Positions 22,381 to 29,612 of a DNA stretch of 38,984 nucleotides are shown piece by piece; positions within the stretch are counted from its first letter, which is position 1, and each line of letters opens with the position of its first letter. Origin of the DNA: an uncultured Bacilli bacterium (GTDB taxonomy: Bacteria > Bacillota_I > Bacilli_A > RF39 > UBA660); contig CASRZP010000002.1 of the NCBI GenBank assembly GCA_949440065.1, forward strand, positions 1 through 38,984, written 5' to 3'. The notes beneath the pieces were generated by a model that was given only the letters and a program-made list of their open reading frames with translations, made no database searches and was not told where the DNA came from. The translations under genes and the position numbers were made by a program.

Positions 22381-22902
22381 TTATTTACAAGTATATCCAT
22401 TTGTACTGTTATACATTTCTTTAAATTCATCAAGTGTAAGGTCTTTTTTAATATTGGTAATTAGTTGAGATGATTCGTCGCCACTATCTTCACTTGCGTT
22501 TAATTTTTTTGATATCTCTTCTAAAGCATTATAATCAAGTTTTTCATAATTTACCTCAAAAACAGTCTTAATAGAATTATCACCAACTTTTTCATAAGTG
22601 ACCATCATACCACCGATATTTTCAAAACTTTTCATGATTAATGAACCAATACCATAAACAAAATCAATATATTCTGCATCCATTTTTTGAAGTTGTTCTT
22701 GTTTTATGGTAAGTAGTTTATCATTTTTGTAAGTAGCCGTAATTGTATTGTCCGTTGTGTATCCATCTTCATCTGTTTCTGTTTTACTACAAATCATTTT
22801 CCCTGTATTGTCATTTTTCCCTCTTTGGTTAGTATTATTACCACATCCTGTTATAGATAGTAGTAATAAAGTTACTAAGCATAAAAGTCCTAATTTTTTC
22901 AT
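22381..22902 (-). CDS. Lipoprotein, unknown (173 residues)
   Basis: The ATG at 22902 (minus strand) follows AGAGGTG; the longer frame to 23016 crosses the promoter and is rejected. The signal peptide ends in LLSITGC, a good lipobox, so the mature protein should be anchored outside the membrane. The mature part has a Cys pair candidate (ICSK and the final YTCK), a region with YKNDKLLTIKQEQLQ, and a helical end with DLTLDEFKEMYNS. It resembles small Firmicute lipoproteins of the DUF1307 kind in layout, but I am not sure. It heads a two-gene unit with the PemK-like gene. Confidence 0.8.
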   Translation of the reverse strand: MKKLGLLCLVTLLLLSITGCGNNTNQRGKNDNTGKMICSKTETDEDGYTTDNTITATYKNDKLLTIKQEQLQKMDAEYIDFVYGIGSLIMKSFENIGGMMVTYEKVGDNSIKTVFEVNYEKLDYNALEEISKKLNASEDSGDESSQLITNIKKDLTLDEFKEMYNSTNGYTCK

Positions 22903-22986
22903 TTTTAAACACCTCTTTCTATTGAAAAAATCTATATTAAAAGTCATATTAACTTTTAACCAAAAATAATTTTTGTTTCTAATAAA

Positions 22987-23016
22987 ATTATATCCTAACT
23001 TAGAAATTTGTGTCAA
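22987..23016 (-). promoter_or_regulatory. SigA promoter of lipoprotein/PemK-like unit
   Basis: On the minus strand TTGACA, 18 bases, TATAAT, about 85 bases upstream of the lipoprotein start. Confidence 0.8.
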
Positions 23017-23079
23017 ATTATTTTATAGATAAGGTTTTTGATGATAAATAAATAGATATGGAAAAAATTGGAAAAAGAA

Positions 23080-23103
23080 AAAAGTCTAAATCAATAGACT
23101 TTT
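23080..23103 (-). terminator. Terminator of the double-HTH regulator
   Basis: AAAAGTCTA/TAGACTTTT nine-pair stem with a six-base loop. The minus-strand transcript ends in T-rich sequence. Confidence 0.75.
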
Positions 23104-23127
23104 CTATTTAGTTAACTTATAATAAGT

Positions 23128-23577
23128 TTATTGAATATGCTTCTTGGCGCTATCACAACATAGCCAGTTAATGGATAAATTGTAATGCTTTGCTAATTTG
23201 CATAATTTATCTAAAGGTATTTGGGTATAACCATATTCGTAGTAAGCGTATGCTGATTGATTGGTTCCAATTACCTTTGCCATTTCTTTTTGTGTTAGCT
23301 TCTTTTCCTTTCTAAATTCTTTTAGACGCTTTCCTAAAAATTCTAACGTCACAGTTTCATGAGCAGGCATTTTCGATTTATTGTTCGTTAGATTTAATAG
23401 GTAATCAATGTTTGTTTTGAAGTGTTGTGCGAAGAGGTCTAACTTTAAGATAGGAAAGTTAATATCTCCTAACTCCCACATTGCGTATGTTGAACGTTTT
23501 ACCTCTAAAATGGTAGCAACATCGTTTTGGGTCATGTCAAAATCTTCGCGTAAATTTCTTATCCTTTCATATTTCAT
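23128..23577 (-). CDS. Tandem HTH (XRE/Cro-CI type) regulator
   Basis: The ATG at 23577 (minus strand) follows GGGTGA; the TTG four codons upstream overlaps that site. The 149 residues hold two complete HTH_3 domains: about 1-62 (MTQNDVATILEVKRSTYAMW) and about 80-140 (LTQKEMAKVIGTNQSAYAYY). Each keeps the Q-x(3)-A ... S/T-x-A-Y pattern of DNA-binding XRE proteins. Two domains in one chain may let a monomer act like a dimer. There is no sensor or protease domain. It is divergent from the bacteriocin transporter gene, so it is a candidate regulator of that operon. Confidence 0.88.
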   Translation of the reverse strand: MKYERIRNLREDFDMTQNDVATILEVKRSTYAMWELGDINFPILKLDLFAQHFKTNIDYLLNLTNNKSKMPAHETVTLEFLGKRLKEFRKEKKLTQKEMAKVIGTNQSAYAYYEYGYTQIPLDKLCKLAKHYNLSINWLCCDSAKKHIQ

Positions 23578-23606
23578 CTTATCACCCAATTTTATTTTAG
23601 TACATG

Positions 23607-23618
23607 ACTTATGTAAGT
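23607..23618. promoter_or_regulatory. Possible operator between HTH regulator and bacteriocin operon
   Basis: ACTTA-TG-TAAGT, a perfect inverted repeat with a two-base centre, in the divergent intergenic region and three bases before a plus-strand TATAAT (23621-23626). No good -35 box was found on either strand, so this is tentative. Confidence 0.35.
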
Positions 23619-23753
23619 TTTATAATTTGTCAAGTGATACGATTAATATGTGCAAATTTTTGAATTTTATGTAAAAAATTCGTATTTTTTTTTTACTTTT
23701 TTAGTAATTTTAAATTTACTTTCCAATGATGATATTGGGAGGTGAAAAGATGT

Positions 23754-25850
23754 GTGGCACATCTAGAATTTATTTCACAACTAGATAAAAAAGATTGTGG
23801 AATCACTTGTTTGTTAATGATTTTAAAATATTACGGTGGAGAAGCAAGTAGAGAGTATTTACGTTTACTCGCTCATCAAGATCAGTATGGTGTCAATGCT
23901 TTTTATTTAATTGATGCGGCAAATCATCTCGGTTTAGAAGGAAAAGGCATAACAGGTCCCTTAGAAGAAATGCCTTGTTCCTTTCTTCCTTGTATTGCTC
24001 ATGTTCATTTGAATGGATATGAACACTTTGTTGTTATTGAAAAAATTAACCATAAGAGTCAATATGTATATATTGTTGACCCTGCTAGAGGAAAACTAAA
24101 ATATAGTTTTAAGGAGTATCAAAAAATTTCAACTAATCAATATTTATGCTTTCGTCCAAAGGTAGCAAAACTGCCTGTGTTAAAAGAAGAAAAAAGGTTC
24201 TCACGTTTTTGTTTAAACTTTTTTGCTAGACAGTGGTATTTGATATTAGTAATTTTGTTTTGCATACTCCTAGCGTTTCTTTTAGAATTAATAGTAACGT
24301 ATCATTTTCAATGGATATTAGATTATGGTATAGCGTATCAAAAGAAAGCACTTCTTAGTTTTTTTCTTACCTTTGTCATTTTATTGATTATTTTTATTCG
24401 TGTCATTTACTTAATGAAAGAATATTTTATGAATCATCTTTTACAAAAATTTCAGCTTTTTATTAGTGAAAAGGTGATACACCACATCTTACACCTTCCC
24501 TTTCAATACCAACAGTATCATACAGCAGGAGAACTCATTTCTAAGTTTTCTTTTCTAGAGGATGTTCTTTATATTTGGTATCCTATAATGAATGGGATAA
24601 GTAGTAGTATTATTTTAGTTATCTTACTTATTTTATTAGGAAGAATACATCATTACTTTTTTTCTATTTTTCTTTTATTTATGATAGTTCAATTATTTAC
24701 AACAAAACTAGAAATTCCTATAGTTAGTAAGATGTTAAAAAAAACGAAGATGGAATTAACCTTATTAAATTCTAAGTTAACCGAATGTTTCTATGGATTG
24801 GGAACCATTAAGAATATGCATATAGAAGAAGATACCTTTGAAAAGTTAGATGTTTACTTAGGAAATTATTTAACCAAGGCAAAAAAGTTAAAAATGCGAC
24901 TAAAATTAATAGAAGAAGAAAAAAGTTTTATTCGTTTATTCATGGAACATTTGCTATTAACATTTGGAGGGTTTTTGCTACTACAACAAAAAATTACTTT
25001 ATCGCATTGGTTAATGGTATCTTTTTTATCCCGTCTAGCTATTAGTCAATGTGAGGTTCTATTGGATTTTCCTTCAAGGTGGGAAAATAGTAAAACTTCT
25101 TTTCAACAGTTAAATGACCTTCTTTCTATAGAAATAGAAGATTTTACTTTTGGTCTATCTACACTTCCTCTTTGTTTAAAAGGAAAAATACAATTGAACA
25201 AGTTTTCATTTTTCATTAGGAAAGATAAAGGATTATTTTATGATGTATCGTTAACTATCGATGAAGGAGATCGTATTGCTTTATTAGGATCATCAGGAAG
25301 TGGGAAGAGTACTTTATTAAAAATATTGATGCGTTATTATGAAGTTGCTCATCAAATGATTTATTTAGATAATCGTGATATTTTATCATATCCATTAGAA
25401 ATGATTAGAGAAAATATTTGTTATGTATCACAAGATGAAATGCTTTTTTCAGATACGGTATATCAAAATATTATGTTAAATCAAAAAATAGATTATGATG
25501 AATTTTTAATGATATGTAAAATTACTGAGGTAGATAGCATTGTATCTAGTAGTTTATTAGGATATCAATATAAAATAGAAGAAAATGGAATCAATCTATC
25601 TGGGGGAGAAAGACAAAGAATTATTTTAGCAAGAGCACTAGCGAAGAAGTCATGTATATATTTATTTGATGAATCTTTTAATCAATTAGATATTCATAGA
25701 GAAAGGAGAATCATGAAAGCGATTTTTAATTATTTAGAAGGAAAAACTATATTTGTTGTGTCGCACCGAAAAAACAACTTGGACCTATTTACACGAAGAT
25801 TGGTGTTAGATGATAAAAATATTATAGATGATTACTTATATTTCCATTGA
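23754..25850 (+). CDS. Bacteriocin exporter: C39 peptidase, membrane and ABC ATPase domains
   Basis: A peptidase-containing ABC transporter that cuts double-glycine leaders and exports the peptides. GTG 23754 is chosen: GGGAGGTG ends nine bases upstream, while the in-frame GTG 23742 overlaps that site. The product is 698 residues. The C39 domain covers about 1-125, with catalytic Cys15 in LDKKDCG, the His in GYEHFVVI and the Asp in IVDPARG. Five or six membrane helices span about 145-430. The ATPase at about 470-690 shows GSSGSGKST (Walker A), SQDEMLF, NLSGGERQRI (signature) and CIYLFDESFNQLD (Walker B). It heads the operon with the accessory protein and two precursors, overlapping the next gene by 23 bases. 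Confidence 0.95.
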   Translation: MAHLEFISQLDKKDCGITCLLMILKYYGGEASREYLRLLAHQDQYGVNAFYLIDAANHLGLEGKGITGPLEEMPCSFLPCIAHVHLNGYEHFVVIEKINHKSQYVYIVDPARGKLKYSFKEYQKISTNQYLCFRPKVAKLPVLKEEKRFSRFCLNFFARQWYLILVILFCILLAFLLELIVTYHFQWILDYGIAYQKKALLSFFLTFVILLIIFIRVIYLMKEYFMNHLLQKFQLFISEKVIHHILHLPFQYQQYHTAGELISKFSFLEDVLYIWYPIMNGISSSIILVILLILLGRIHHYFFSIFLLFMIVQLFTTKLEIPIVSKMLKKTKMELTLLNSKLTECFYGLGTIKNMHIEEDTFEKLDVYLGNYLTKAKKLKMRLKLIEEEKSFIRLFMEHLLLTFGGFLLLQQKITLSHWLMVSFLSRLAISQCEVLLDFPSRWENSKTSFQQLNDLLSIEIEDFTFGLSTLPLCLKGKIQLNKFSFFIRKDKGLFYDVSLTIDEGDRIALLGSSGSGKSTLLKILMRYYEVAHQMIYLDNRDILSYPLEMIRENICYVSQDEMLFSDTVYQNIMLNQKIDYDEFLMICKITEVDSIVSSSLLGYQYKIEENGINLSGGERQRIILARALAKKSCIYLFDESFNQLDIHRERRIMKAIFNYLEGKTIFVVSHRKNNLDLFTRRLVLDDKNIIDDYLYFH

Positions 25851-26247
25851 TACTTGGAAAAAAAGAATAGAAAATCGTTTTTTCCTTCATTTCATTTCTC
25901 TCATGGTGTTATTGCTCATTCTTCTTGGTTTATTATTTTACTATTTAATGACGAAAGAGGTTTTGTTAACGAAATCAATTTCTGTTACTTCACTAGAGTC
26001 AGGATATTATCAGCTTCATGTTGATAATTTGGAATTAGCAAAATTAATGAATCAAGTTACTTTGTTAGATAAAGGGCAAGAAATTTCTTATCGCATTTTA
26101 AACGTTGTATTAACAGATGATAAAGAAAAACCACAGCAAGTAACAATATCTACTGTAAAAAAAATAGGAAATCAAACGGAAATGGTATTGATAAGAAAAA
26201 AATTATTGATGGTATTGATTGATAGTATAAAAGGAGGAACAACATGA
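25828..26247 (+). CDS. Membrane accessory protein of bacteriocin exporter
   Basis: 139 residues starting inside the exporter gene. It has one strong transmembrane helix (about residues 20-42, FISLMVLLLILLGLLFYYL) and an extracellular beta-rich part of about 90 residues. Exporters with a C39 domain usually pair with an HlyD/ComB-like accessory protein; this one is much shorter than those (over 400 residues) and lacks the coiled-coil hairpin, so it may be a minimal or reduced accessory protein. No ribosome binding site is clear, which fits translational coupling with the exporter. The stop overlaps the first bacteriocin start as ATGA. Confidence 0.6.
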   Translation: MITYISIDTWKKRIENRFFLHFISLMVLLLILLGLLFYYLMTKEVLLTKSISVTSLESGYYQLHVDNLELAKLMNQVTLLDKGQEISYRILNVVLTDDKEKPQQVTISTVKKIGNQTEMVLIRKKLLMVLIDSIKGGTT

Positions 26248-26387
26248 AATCTCTTAATCAAGAATCACTAAAAAATATGAAAGGAGGATTTTCTATATGG
26301 GCTGGAGTTGGCATTGGTGCTTTAATCATCTTCTTATCAGGAGTAGTTGATGGCATTGTGCATCCTAAGGCTTGTACAGAAAAATAA
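26244..26387 (+). CDS. Class II bacteriocin precursor A
   Basis: 47 residues: leader MKSLNQESLKNMKGG (15 residues, ending in the double glycine cut by C39 peptidases) and a 32-residue core. The core starts FSIWAGVGIGALII, is hydrophobic with a GxxxG-like GVGIG motif, and ends with one cysteine (ACTEK). Core features such as the SGVVDGIVHP segment resemble class II peptides of the lactobin A/cerein 7B type. The ribosome binding site AAAGGAGG is strong. It lies directly downstream of its likely exporter and five bases before a second precursor, which suggests a two-peptide bacteriocin. Target range is unknown. Confidence 0.88.
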   Translation: MKSLNQESLKNMKGGFSIWAGVGIGALIIFLSGVVDGIVHPKACTEK

Positions 26388-26392
26388 ACAAG

Positions 26393-26563
26393 ATGAAAAA
26401 ATTAAATGAAGAAGAATTACTTACGATAACAGGAGGAGCCAGCGTAACAGGATCTATTGTTAATGCAGTGTGCTCTATCTTTAAATTTATTTATGACGTA
26501 GGAAGGGATTTAGGTTCTTGTATACGTCGAATTGAAAAATCTTCTCTTTGTCCTTTAGAATAA
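26393..26563 (+). CDS. Class II bacteriocin precursor B
   Basis: 56 residues from ATG 26393; the frame extends to 26372 but that would overlap precursor A. The leader MKKLNEEELLTITGG ends in double glycine, leaving a 41-residue core beginning ASVTGSIVNAV and containing three cysteines, a basic IRR pair and the segment YDVGRDLGSCI. The core is amphipathic rather than purely hydrophobic, so A and B could be complementary partners as in class IIb systems. The ribosome binding site is weak, so translation may depend on precursor A. No modification enzymes are nearby, arguing against a lantibiotic. Confidence 0.86.
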   Translation: MKKLNEEELLTITGGASVTGSIVNAVCSIFKFIYDVGRDLGSCIRRIEKSSLCPLE

Positions 26564-26613
26564 GACACATTTTTTAAAGGTTTGCATTTACTATCAATAA
26601 GGAGGTATTATCG

Positions 26614-26919
26614 TTGGAAGAGGAGTTAATGTTAGAAATTATTGCTAGTGAGCTAGGTTTACCTGTTTATAATAAGTGGATGGAACAGTTAACAAAGGAC
26701 GCACTTTTCTATGATGATTTATATCAAAAAACATTTAAGTTACCAAAAGAAGAACAACTAAAAATGATGAAAAAGGCTATAGCTAGAGTAGAGAAAAATT
26801 CAAGAATTTATCAAAATGCGTTAGAAAAAATGGAAACTTGGATAGAGTATTCTTATTTAGCAAGTTATGAAGACCCTTTGGCAACAATTGCTAGAAAAAA
26901 AGAAAAAATGAAAAAATAA
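26614..26919 (+). CDS. Candidate bacteriocin immunity protein
   Basis: 101 residues starting at TTG 26614, about eight bases after AAGGAGGT. It is all-helical in appearance, strongly charged, with no signal peptide or membrane segment: MLEIIASELGL, LPKEEQLKMMKKAIARVEKN and a basic tail. Small cytosolic four-helix proteins of about 90-110 residues are typical immunity proteins of class II bacteriocins (enterocin A immunity type). Its place right after the two precursors is the main argument; no direct similarity can be claimed. It is the last gene before the rpsU promoter. Confidence 0.55.
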   Translation: MEEELMLEIIASELGLPVYNKWMEQLTKDALFYDDLYQKTFKLPKEEQLKMMKKAIARVEKNSRIYQNALEKMETWIEYSYLASYEDPLATIARKKEKMKK

Positions 26920-26940
26920 GTGGGAAATAAACGATTTTTG

Positions 26941-26969
26941 TTGAAAATACTTGGTGATTATGTTATAAT
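26941..26969 (+). promoter_or_regulatory. SigA promoter of rpsU
   Basis: TTGAAA, 17 bases, TGT-TATAAT (extended -10). Confidence 0.88.
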
Positions 26970-27001
26970 CTATTTTAGGAAAAGCGAAGGGAGGGATTAG
27001 A

Positions 27002-27205
27002 ATGACACAAGTAACTGTTCGTAACGGGAATTTAGATATGGCGTTAAGAAAATTGAAACAAAAAGTGAATAAGGATGGACTCCCTTCTGAGTGCAGAAAA
27101 AGAGAATGTTATGATAAACCAGGTGTACGTAGAAGAAATGCAAAAAAAGAAGGCATAAAAAATGCTCGCAAAAGAAACAAAAACAATCGTAGAAAAGAAG
27201 ATTAA
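27002..27205 (+). CDS. rpsU: 30S ribosomal protein S21
   Basis: A 67-residue, very basic protein of the small ribosomal subunit, near the anti-Shine-Dalgarno end of 16S rRNA. The start TQVTVRNGNLDMALRKLKQK, then RKRECYDKPGVRRRNAKKEG and a lysine/arginine-rich tail, is the full S21 signature. AAGGGAGG precedes the start. It is followed by yqeY as in B. subtilis, but the two have separate promoters and a terminator between them. The bacteriocin locus is directly upstream. Confidence 0.97.
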   Translation: MTQVTVRNGNLDMALRKLKQKVNKDGLPSECRKRECYDKPGVRRRNAKKEGIKNARKRNKNNRRKED

Positions 27206-27213
27206 TCATTAAG

Positions 27214-27243
27214 AAAAAGCGCAAGTAAACCTTGTGTTTTTTC
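27214..27243 (+). terminator. Terminator of rpsU
   Basis: AAAAAGCGCAAG pairs with CTTGTGTTTTTT (two G-U pairs) around a five-base loop. Confidence 0.8.
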
Positions 27244-27272
27244 TTGCTTAGCGATTTATCGTGTGCTATACT
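27244..27272 (+). promoter_or_regulatory. SigA promoter of yqeY
   Basis: TTGCTT, 17 bases, TGC-TATACT (extended -10). Confidence 0.75.
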
Positions 27273-27294
27273 ATAGAGCAAGAAGGTGAAAGAA

Positions 27295-27738
27295 ATGAAT
27301 TTAGTAGAAAAAATATCAAGTGATATGGTTAGTGCGATGAAAAGTCAAGATAAGGAACGTCTTACTGTTCTTAGAATGATAAAAGCAGCAATGCAGATGG
27401 AACATATTGATAAAAAAAGAGAACTTAATGATGAATTGGTCATTGATGTGGTTAATAAACAAGTAAAGATGCGCCAAGATTCCATTATTGAATTTGAAAA
27501 AGGAAATCGTAGTGATTTAATTGAAAAAACTGAAGGAGAGTTAGCCATATTAAAAGATTATCTTCCTACACCATTAGAGGAAAATGAAGTATTAGCCATT
27601 ATTGATGAAGCCTTTAACCTAGTTAAACCAGTAGATAGTAAAGATATGGGAAAAATCATGAAGGAAGTTACCCCTAAATTAAAAGGTAGAACGGATATGG
27701 GAAAGGTTAGTCAAATCATTAAAGAAAAATTAAGCTAA
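27295..27738 (+). CDS. yqeY: YqeY, GatB/YqeY-domain protein
   Basis: 147 residues from ATG 27295, with GAAGGTGA upstream; the GTG at 27286 overlaps it. The protein begins MNLVEKISSDMVSAMKSQDKERLTVLRMI and ends with the YqeY C-terminal domain (DMGKIMKEVTPKLKGRTDMGKV). This helical domain also forms the tail of GatB in the tRNA-dependent amidotransferase, where it contacts tRNA; the role of the stand-alone protein is not settled. The position after rpsU is conserved in Bacilli. The terminator begins inside its last codons. Confidence 0.94.
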   Translation: MNLVEKISSDMVSAMKSQDKERLTVLRMIKAAMQMEHIDKKRELNDELVIDVVNKQVKMRQDSIIEFEKGNRSDLIEKTEGELAILKDYLPTPLEENEVLAIIDEAFNLVKPVDSKDMGKIMKEVTPKLKGRTDMGKVSQIIKEKLS

Positions 27739-27758
27739 AGAGAAAATCTTTAGTTTTT
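27735..27758 (+). terminator. Terminator of yqeY
   Basis: CTAAAGA/TCTTTAG stem with loop GAAAA and T5. The same stem recurs after the first two Ig-like genes. Confidence 0.85.
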
Positions 27759-27773
27759 AAATGGTCAAATAAG

Positions 27774-27802
27774 TTGATAAAGAAAAAGGAATATGATATA
27801 TT
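27774..27802 (+). promoter_or_regulatory. Promoter of Ig-like gene 1
   Basis: TTGATA, 17 bases, TATATT, preceded by TATGA. The same arrangement precedes genes 2 and 3. Confidence 0.75.
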
Positions 27803-27833
27803 GTTAATAAGAAAATCGTAGTAGGAGAGAAAA

Positions 27834-28271
27834 ATGAAAAGAAAAATATTTTATGGGGTCATCTTTATTTTAGGAATAGCTTTAATGGTAGCAAGAGAAT
27901 ATGAAAGAAACAATTTTAATCATTTAAAACTTGCAGATGATACGATATCTATGGAAATAAAAGAAGGAACGTTAACGAATAAGGGTGCTACGGTGATAAT
28001 CACGGATAAGTCTAAAAAAAAGAATATTTATGATGGAGGTTTTTTGATTTATAAAAAAGGAATAGGTAGATGGCTGGCATTACCTTCTAAAGAACAATGG
28101 GTTAACGCCATAGGTTATCGTACAGACGAAAATGGTAAATTAGAATTTGATTGTAATTGGGAATGGTGGTATGGAAAATTAAAAAAAGGGACATATCGCT
28201 TAGTCAAAAGTGTTATTATAGCTGAAGAATGGACAGAAAAAAATGTTTATGTAGAATTTGAAATAAAATAA
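27834..28271 (+). CDS. Membrane-anchored Ig-like protein 1
   Basis: 145 residues: an N-terminal signal/anchor helix (about 4-20), then one beta-sandwich domain of about 105 residues with SMEIKEGTLTNKGATVIITD, DGGFLIYKKGIGRWLAL, GKLEFDCNWEWWYGKLKKG and YRLVKS. The pattern matches the bacterial Ig-like domain (Big_14 type) found on Firmicute surfaces. No enzyme motif is seen. It is a diverged paralogue of the two genes that follow; the ends (KNVYVEFEIK) are identical with gene 2. It probably faces outward, tethered to the membrane. Function unknown. Confidence 0.78.
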   Translation: MKRKIFYGVIFILGIALMVAREYERNNFNHLKLADDTISMEIKEGTLTNKGATVIITDKSKKKNIYDGGFLIYKKGIGRWLALPSKEQWVNAIGYRTDENGKLEFDCNWEWWYGKLKKGTYRLVKSVIIAEEWTEKNVYVEFEIK

Positions 28272-28292
28272 AGTATCTTATATTTTATCATT

Positions 28293-28320
28293 ACTAAAGA
28301 AAATAATCTTTAGTTTTTTT
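28293..28320 (+). terminator. Terminator of Ig-like gene 1
   Basis: ACTAAAGA/TCTTTAGT stem with a six-base loop and a T7 run. Confidence 0.85.
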
Positions 28321-28369
28321 ATGTCATTTACATCAATTTTGAATTTTACGATTTTTTTCATCAAAATCA

Positions 28370-28398
28370 TTGATAAAAGTCAAGTATTATGATATATT
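28370..28398 (+). promoter_or_regulatory. Promoter of Ig-like gene 2
   Basis: TTGATA, 17 bases, TATATT, with a leader of about 100 bases before the start. Confidence 0.75.
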
Positions 28399-28505
28399 AA
28401 TCTTAAGTTAACTATCTTTGAAAACAACATGAAAATAAGGCTTTACAGTAATGTGTGTGACCTACTGATAATTCCCAAGTAAAAAGGAAAGAAAGGAGAC
28501 TTAAA

Positions 28506-28928
28506 ATGAAAAAAATGATTAGAATATTGTTTTTGGTTATTTTAGTATTTGCTGTATTATATGGTGTTTTAGTAATAAAGAGTAATCAAAAATTTGATAA
28601 AGTAGATAATACTTCGATGGAAATTAAAGAAGGTACTTTGACTAGTACTAGTGCTACAATTATTATTACGGATACATCATTAGAGAAATATGAATATGAT
28701 AATGTATTCATGATTTATAAAAAAAAGTTTGGCATATGGACCGCGGTTACAGAAAAAGTAAAATGGGTGAGTTCACCAGGTTATTATGTAGATGCTAATG
28801 GTAAGTTAGAAATGGAATGTGATTTTCACAAAAAAAAGTTAGATAAGGGTTTGTATAGATTGTCAAAATGGGGTTATTTAGCAGACGGAACAGCTAAAAA
28901 TGTTTATGTAGAATTTGAAATAAAATAA
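28506..28928 (+). CDS. Membrane-anchored Ig-like protein 2
   Basis: 140 residues with an N-terminal membrane helix (IRILFLVILVFAVLYGVLV) and one Ig-like domain of the same family as gene 1 (SMEIKEGTLTSTSATIIITD, VFMIYKKKFGIWTAV, LDKGLYRLSKW). It differs from gene 3 at only a few positions, mostly in the last 40 residues (for example DFHKKKLDKG against NFPKQKLGKG). AAAGGAG precedes the start. It has its own promoter and terminator, so each copy is an independent unit. Possible roles are ligand binding or protection at the cell surface; nothing in the sequence decides. Confidence 0.78.
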   Translation: MKKMIRILFLVILVFAVLYGVLVIKSNQKFDKVDNTSMEIKEGTLTSTSATIIITDTSLEKYEYDNVFMIYKKKFGIWTAVTEKVKWVSSPGYYVDANGKLEMECDFHKKKLDKGLYRLSKWGYLADGTAKNVYVEFEIK

Positions 28929-28948
28929 AGTATCTTATATTTTATCAT

Positions 28949-28976
28949 TGCTAAAGAAAATAATCTTTAGTTTTTT
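28949..28976 (+). terminator. Terminator of Ig-like gene 2
   Basis: CTAAAGA/TCTTTAG stem and T7 run, the duplicated copy of 28293-28320. Confidence 0.85.
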
Positions 28977-29026
28977 TATGTCATTTACGTCAATTTTAAA
29001 TTTTACGATTTTTTTCGTCAAAATAA

Positions 29027-29055
29027 TTGATGATAGTCAAATATTATGATATATT
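29027..29055 (+). promoter_or_regulatory. Promoter of Ig-like gene 3
   Basis: TTGATG, 17 bases, TATATT. Confidence 0.75.
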
Positions 29056-29161
29056 AATTTTAAGTTAACCATCTAAAAAAACAACATAAAAATAAGGCTT
29101 TACAGTAATGTGTATGACCTACTGATAATTCCCAAGTGAAAGGGAAAAAAGGAGACTTAAA

Positions 29162-29584
29162 ATGAAAAAAAATATTAAAATATTATTTTTGGTTATTTTA
29201 GTATTTGCTGTATTATATGGTGTTTTAGTAATAAAGAGTAATCAAAAATTTGATAAAGTAGATAATACTTCGATGGAAATTAAAGAAGGTACTTTGACTA
29301 GTACTAGTGCTACAATTATTATTACGGATACATCATTAGAGAAATATGAATATGATAATGTATTCATGATTTATAAAAAAAAGTTTGGCATATGGACCGC
29401 GGTTACAGAAAAAGTAAAATGGGTAAGTTCACCAGGTTATTATGTAGATGCTAATGGTAAGTTAGAAATGGAATGCAACTTTCCTAAACAAAAATTGGGT
29501 AAGGGGTTGTATAGGTTATCAAAATGGGCGTATTTAAAAGATGGAACAGTTAAAAATATTTATGTAGAATTTGAAATCAAGTAA
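29162..29584 (+). CDS. Membrane-anchored Ig-like protein 3
   Basis: 140 residues, the near-identical tandem copy of gene 2, with the same membrane helix and Ig-like domain. Residues 10 to about 107 are unchanged, while the last third has collected substitutions, as if selection or time acted unevenly. AAAAGGAG precedes the start. Unlike genes 1 and 2, the sequence after its stop is not the CTAAAGA terminator but the conserved module that drives the secreted protease gene, so the duplication ends here. Confidence 0.78.
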   Translation: MKKNIKILFLVILVFAVLYGVLVIKSNQKFDKVDNTSMEIKEGTLTSTSATIIITDTSLEKYEYDNVFMIYKKKFGIWTAVTEKVKWVSSPGYYVDANGKLEMECNFPKQKLGKGLYRLSKWAYLKDGTVKNIYVEFEIK

Positions 29585-29612
29585 GTTTTAATTTTTATAT
29601 AATACTAAATTT

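Larger units (their letters stand above)
28240..29584 (+). repeat. Tandem duplication of about 656 bp
   Basis: The block from the end of Ig-like gene 1 through gene 2 is repeated almost exactly, covering terminator, spacer, promoter, leader and gene; period 656-657 bases. Both gene copies and their leaders (shared TAAGGCTTTACAGTAATGTG) stay very similar, so the duplication is recent. Confidence 0.9.

Noticed and set aside
20955..23753. Integrated element bounded by tRNA-Arg
   Set aside because: No integrase and no second copy of the tRNA 3' end was found downstream, so there is no att site pair.
28240..29584. CRISPR-like array
   Set aside because: The repeats are full gene units of about 656 bases, not short spaced repeats; no CRISPR array is seen in the window.
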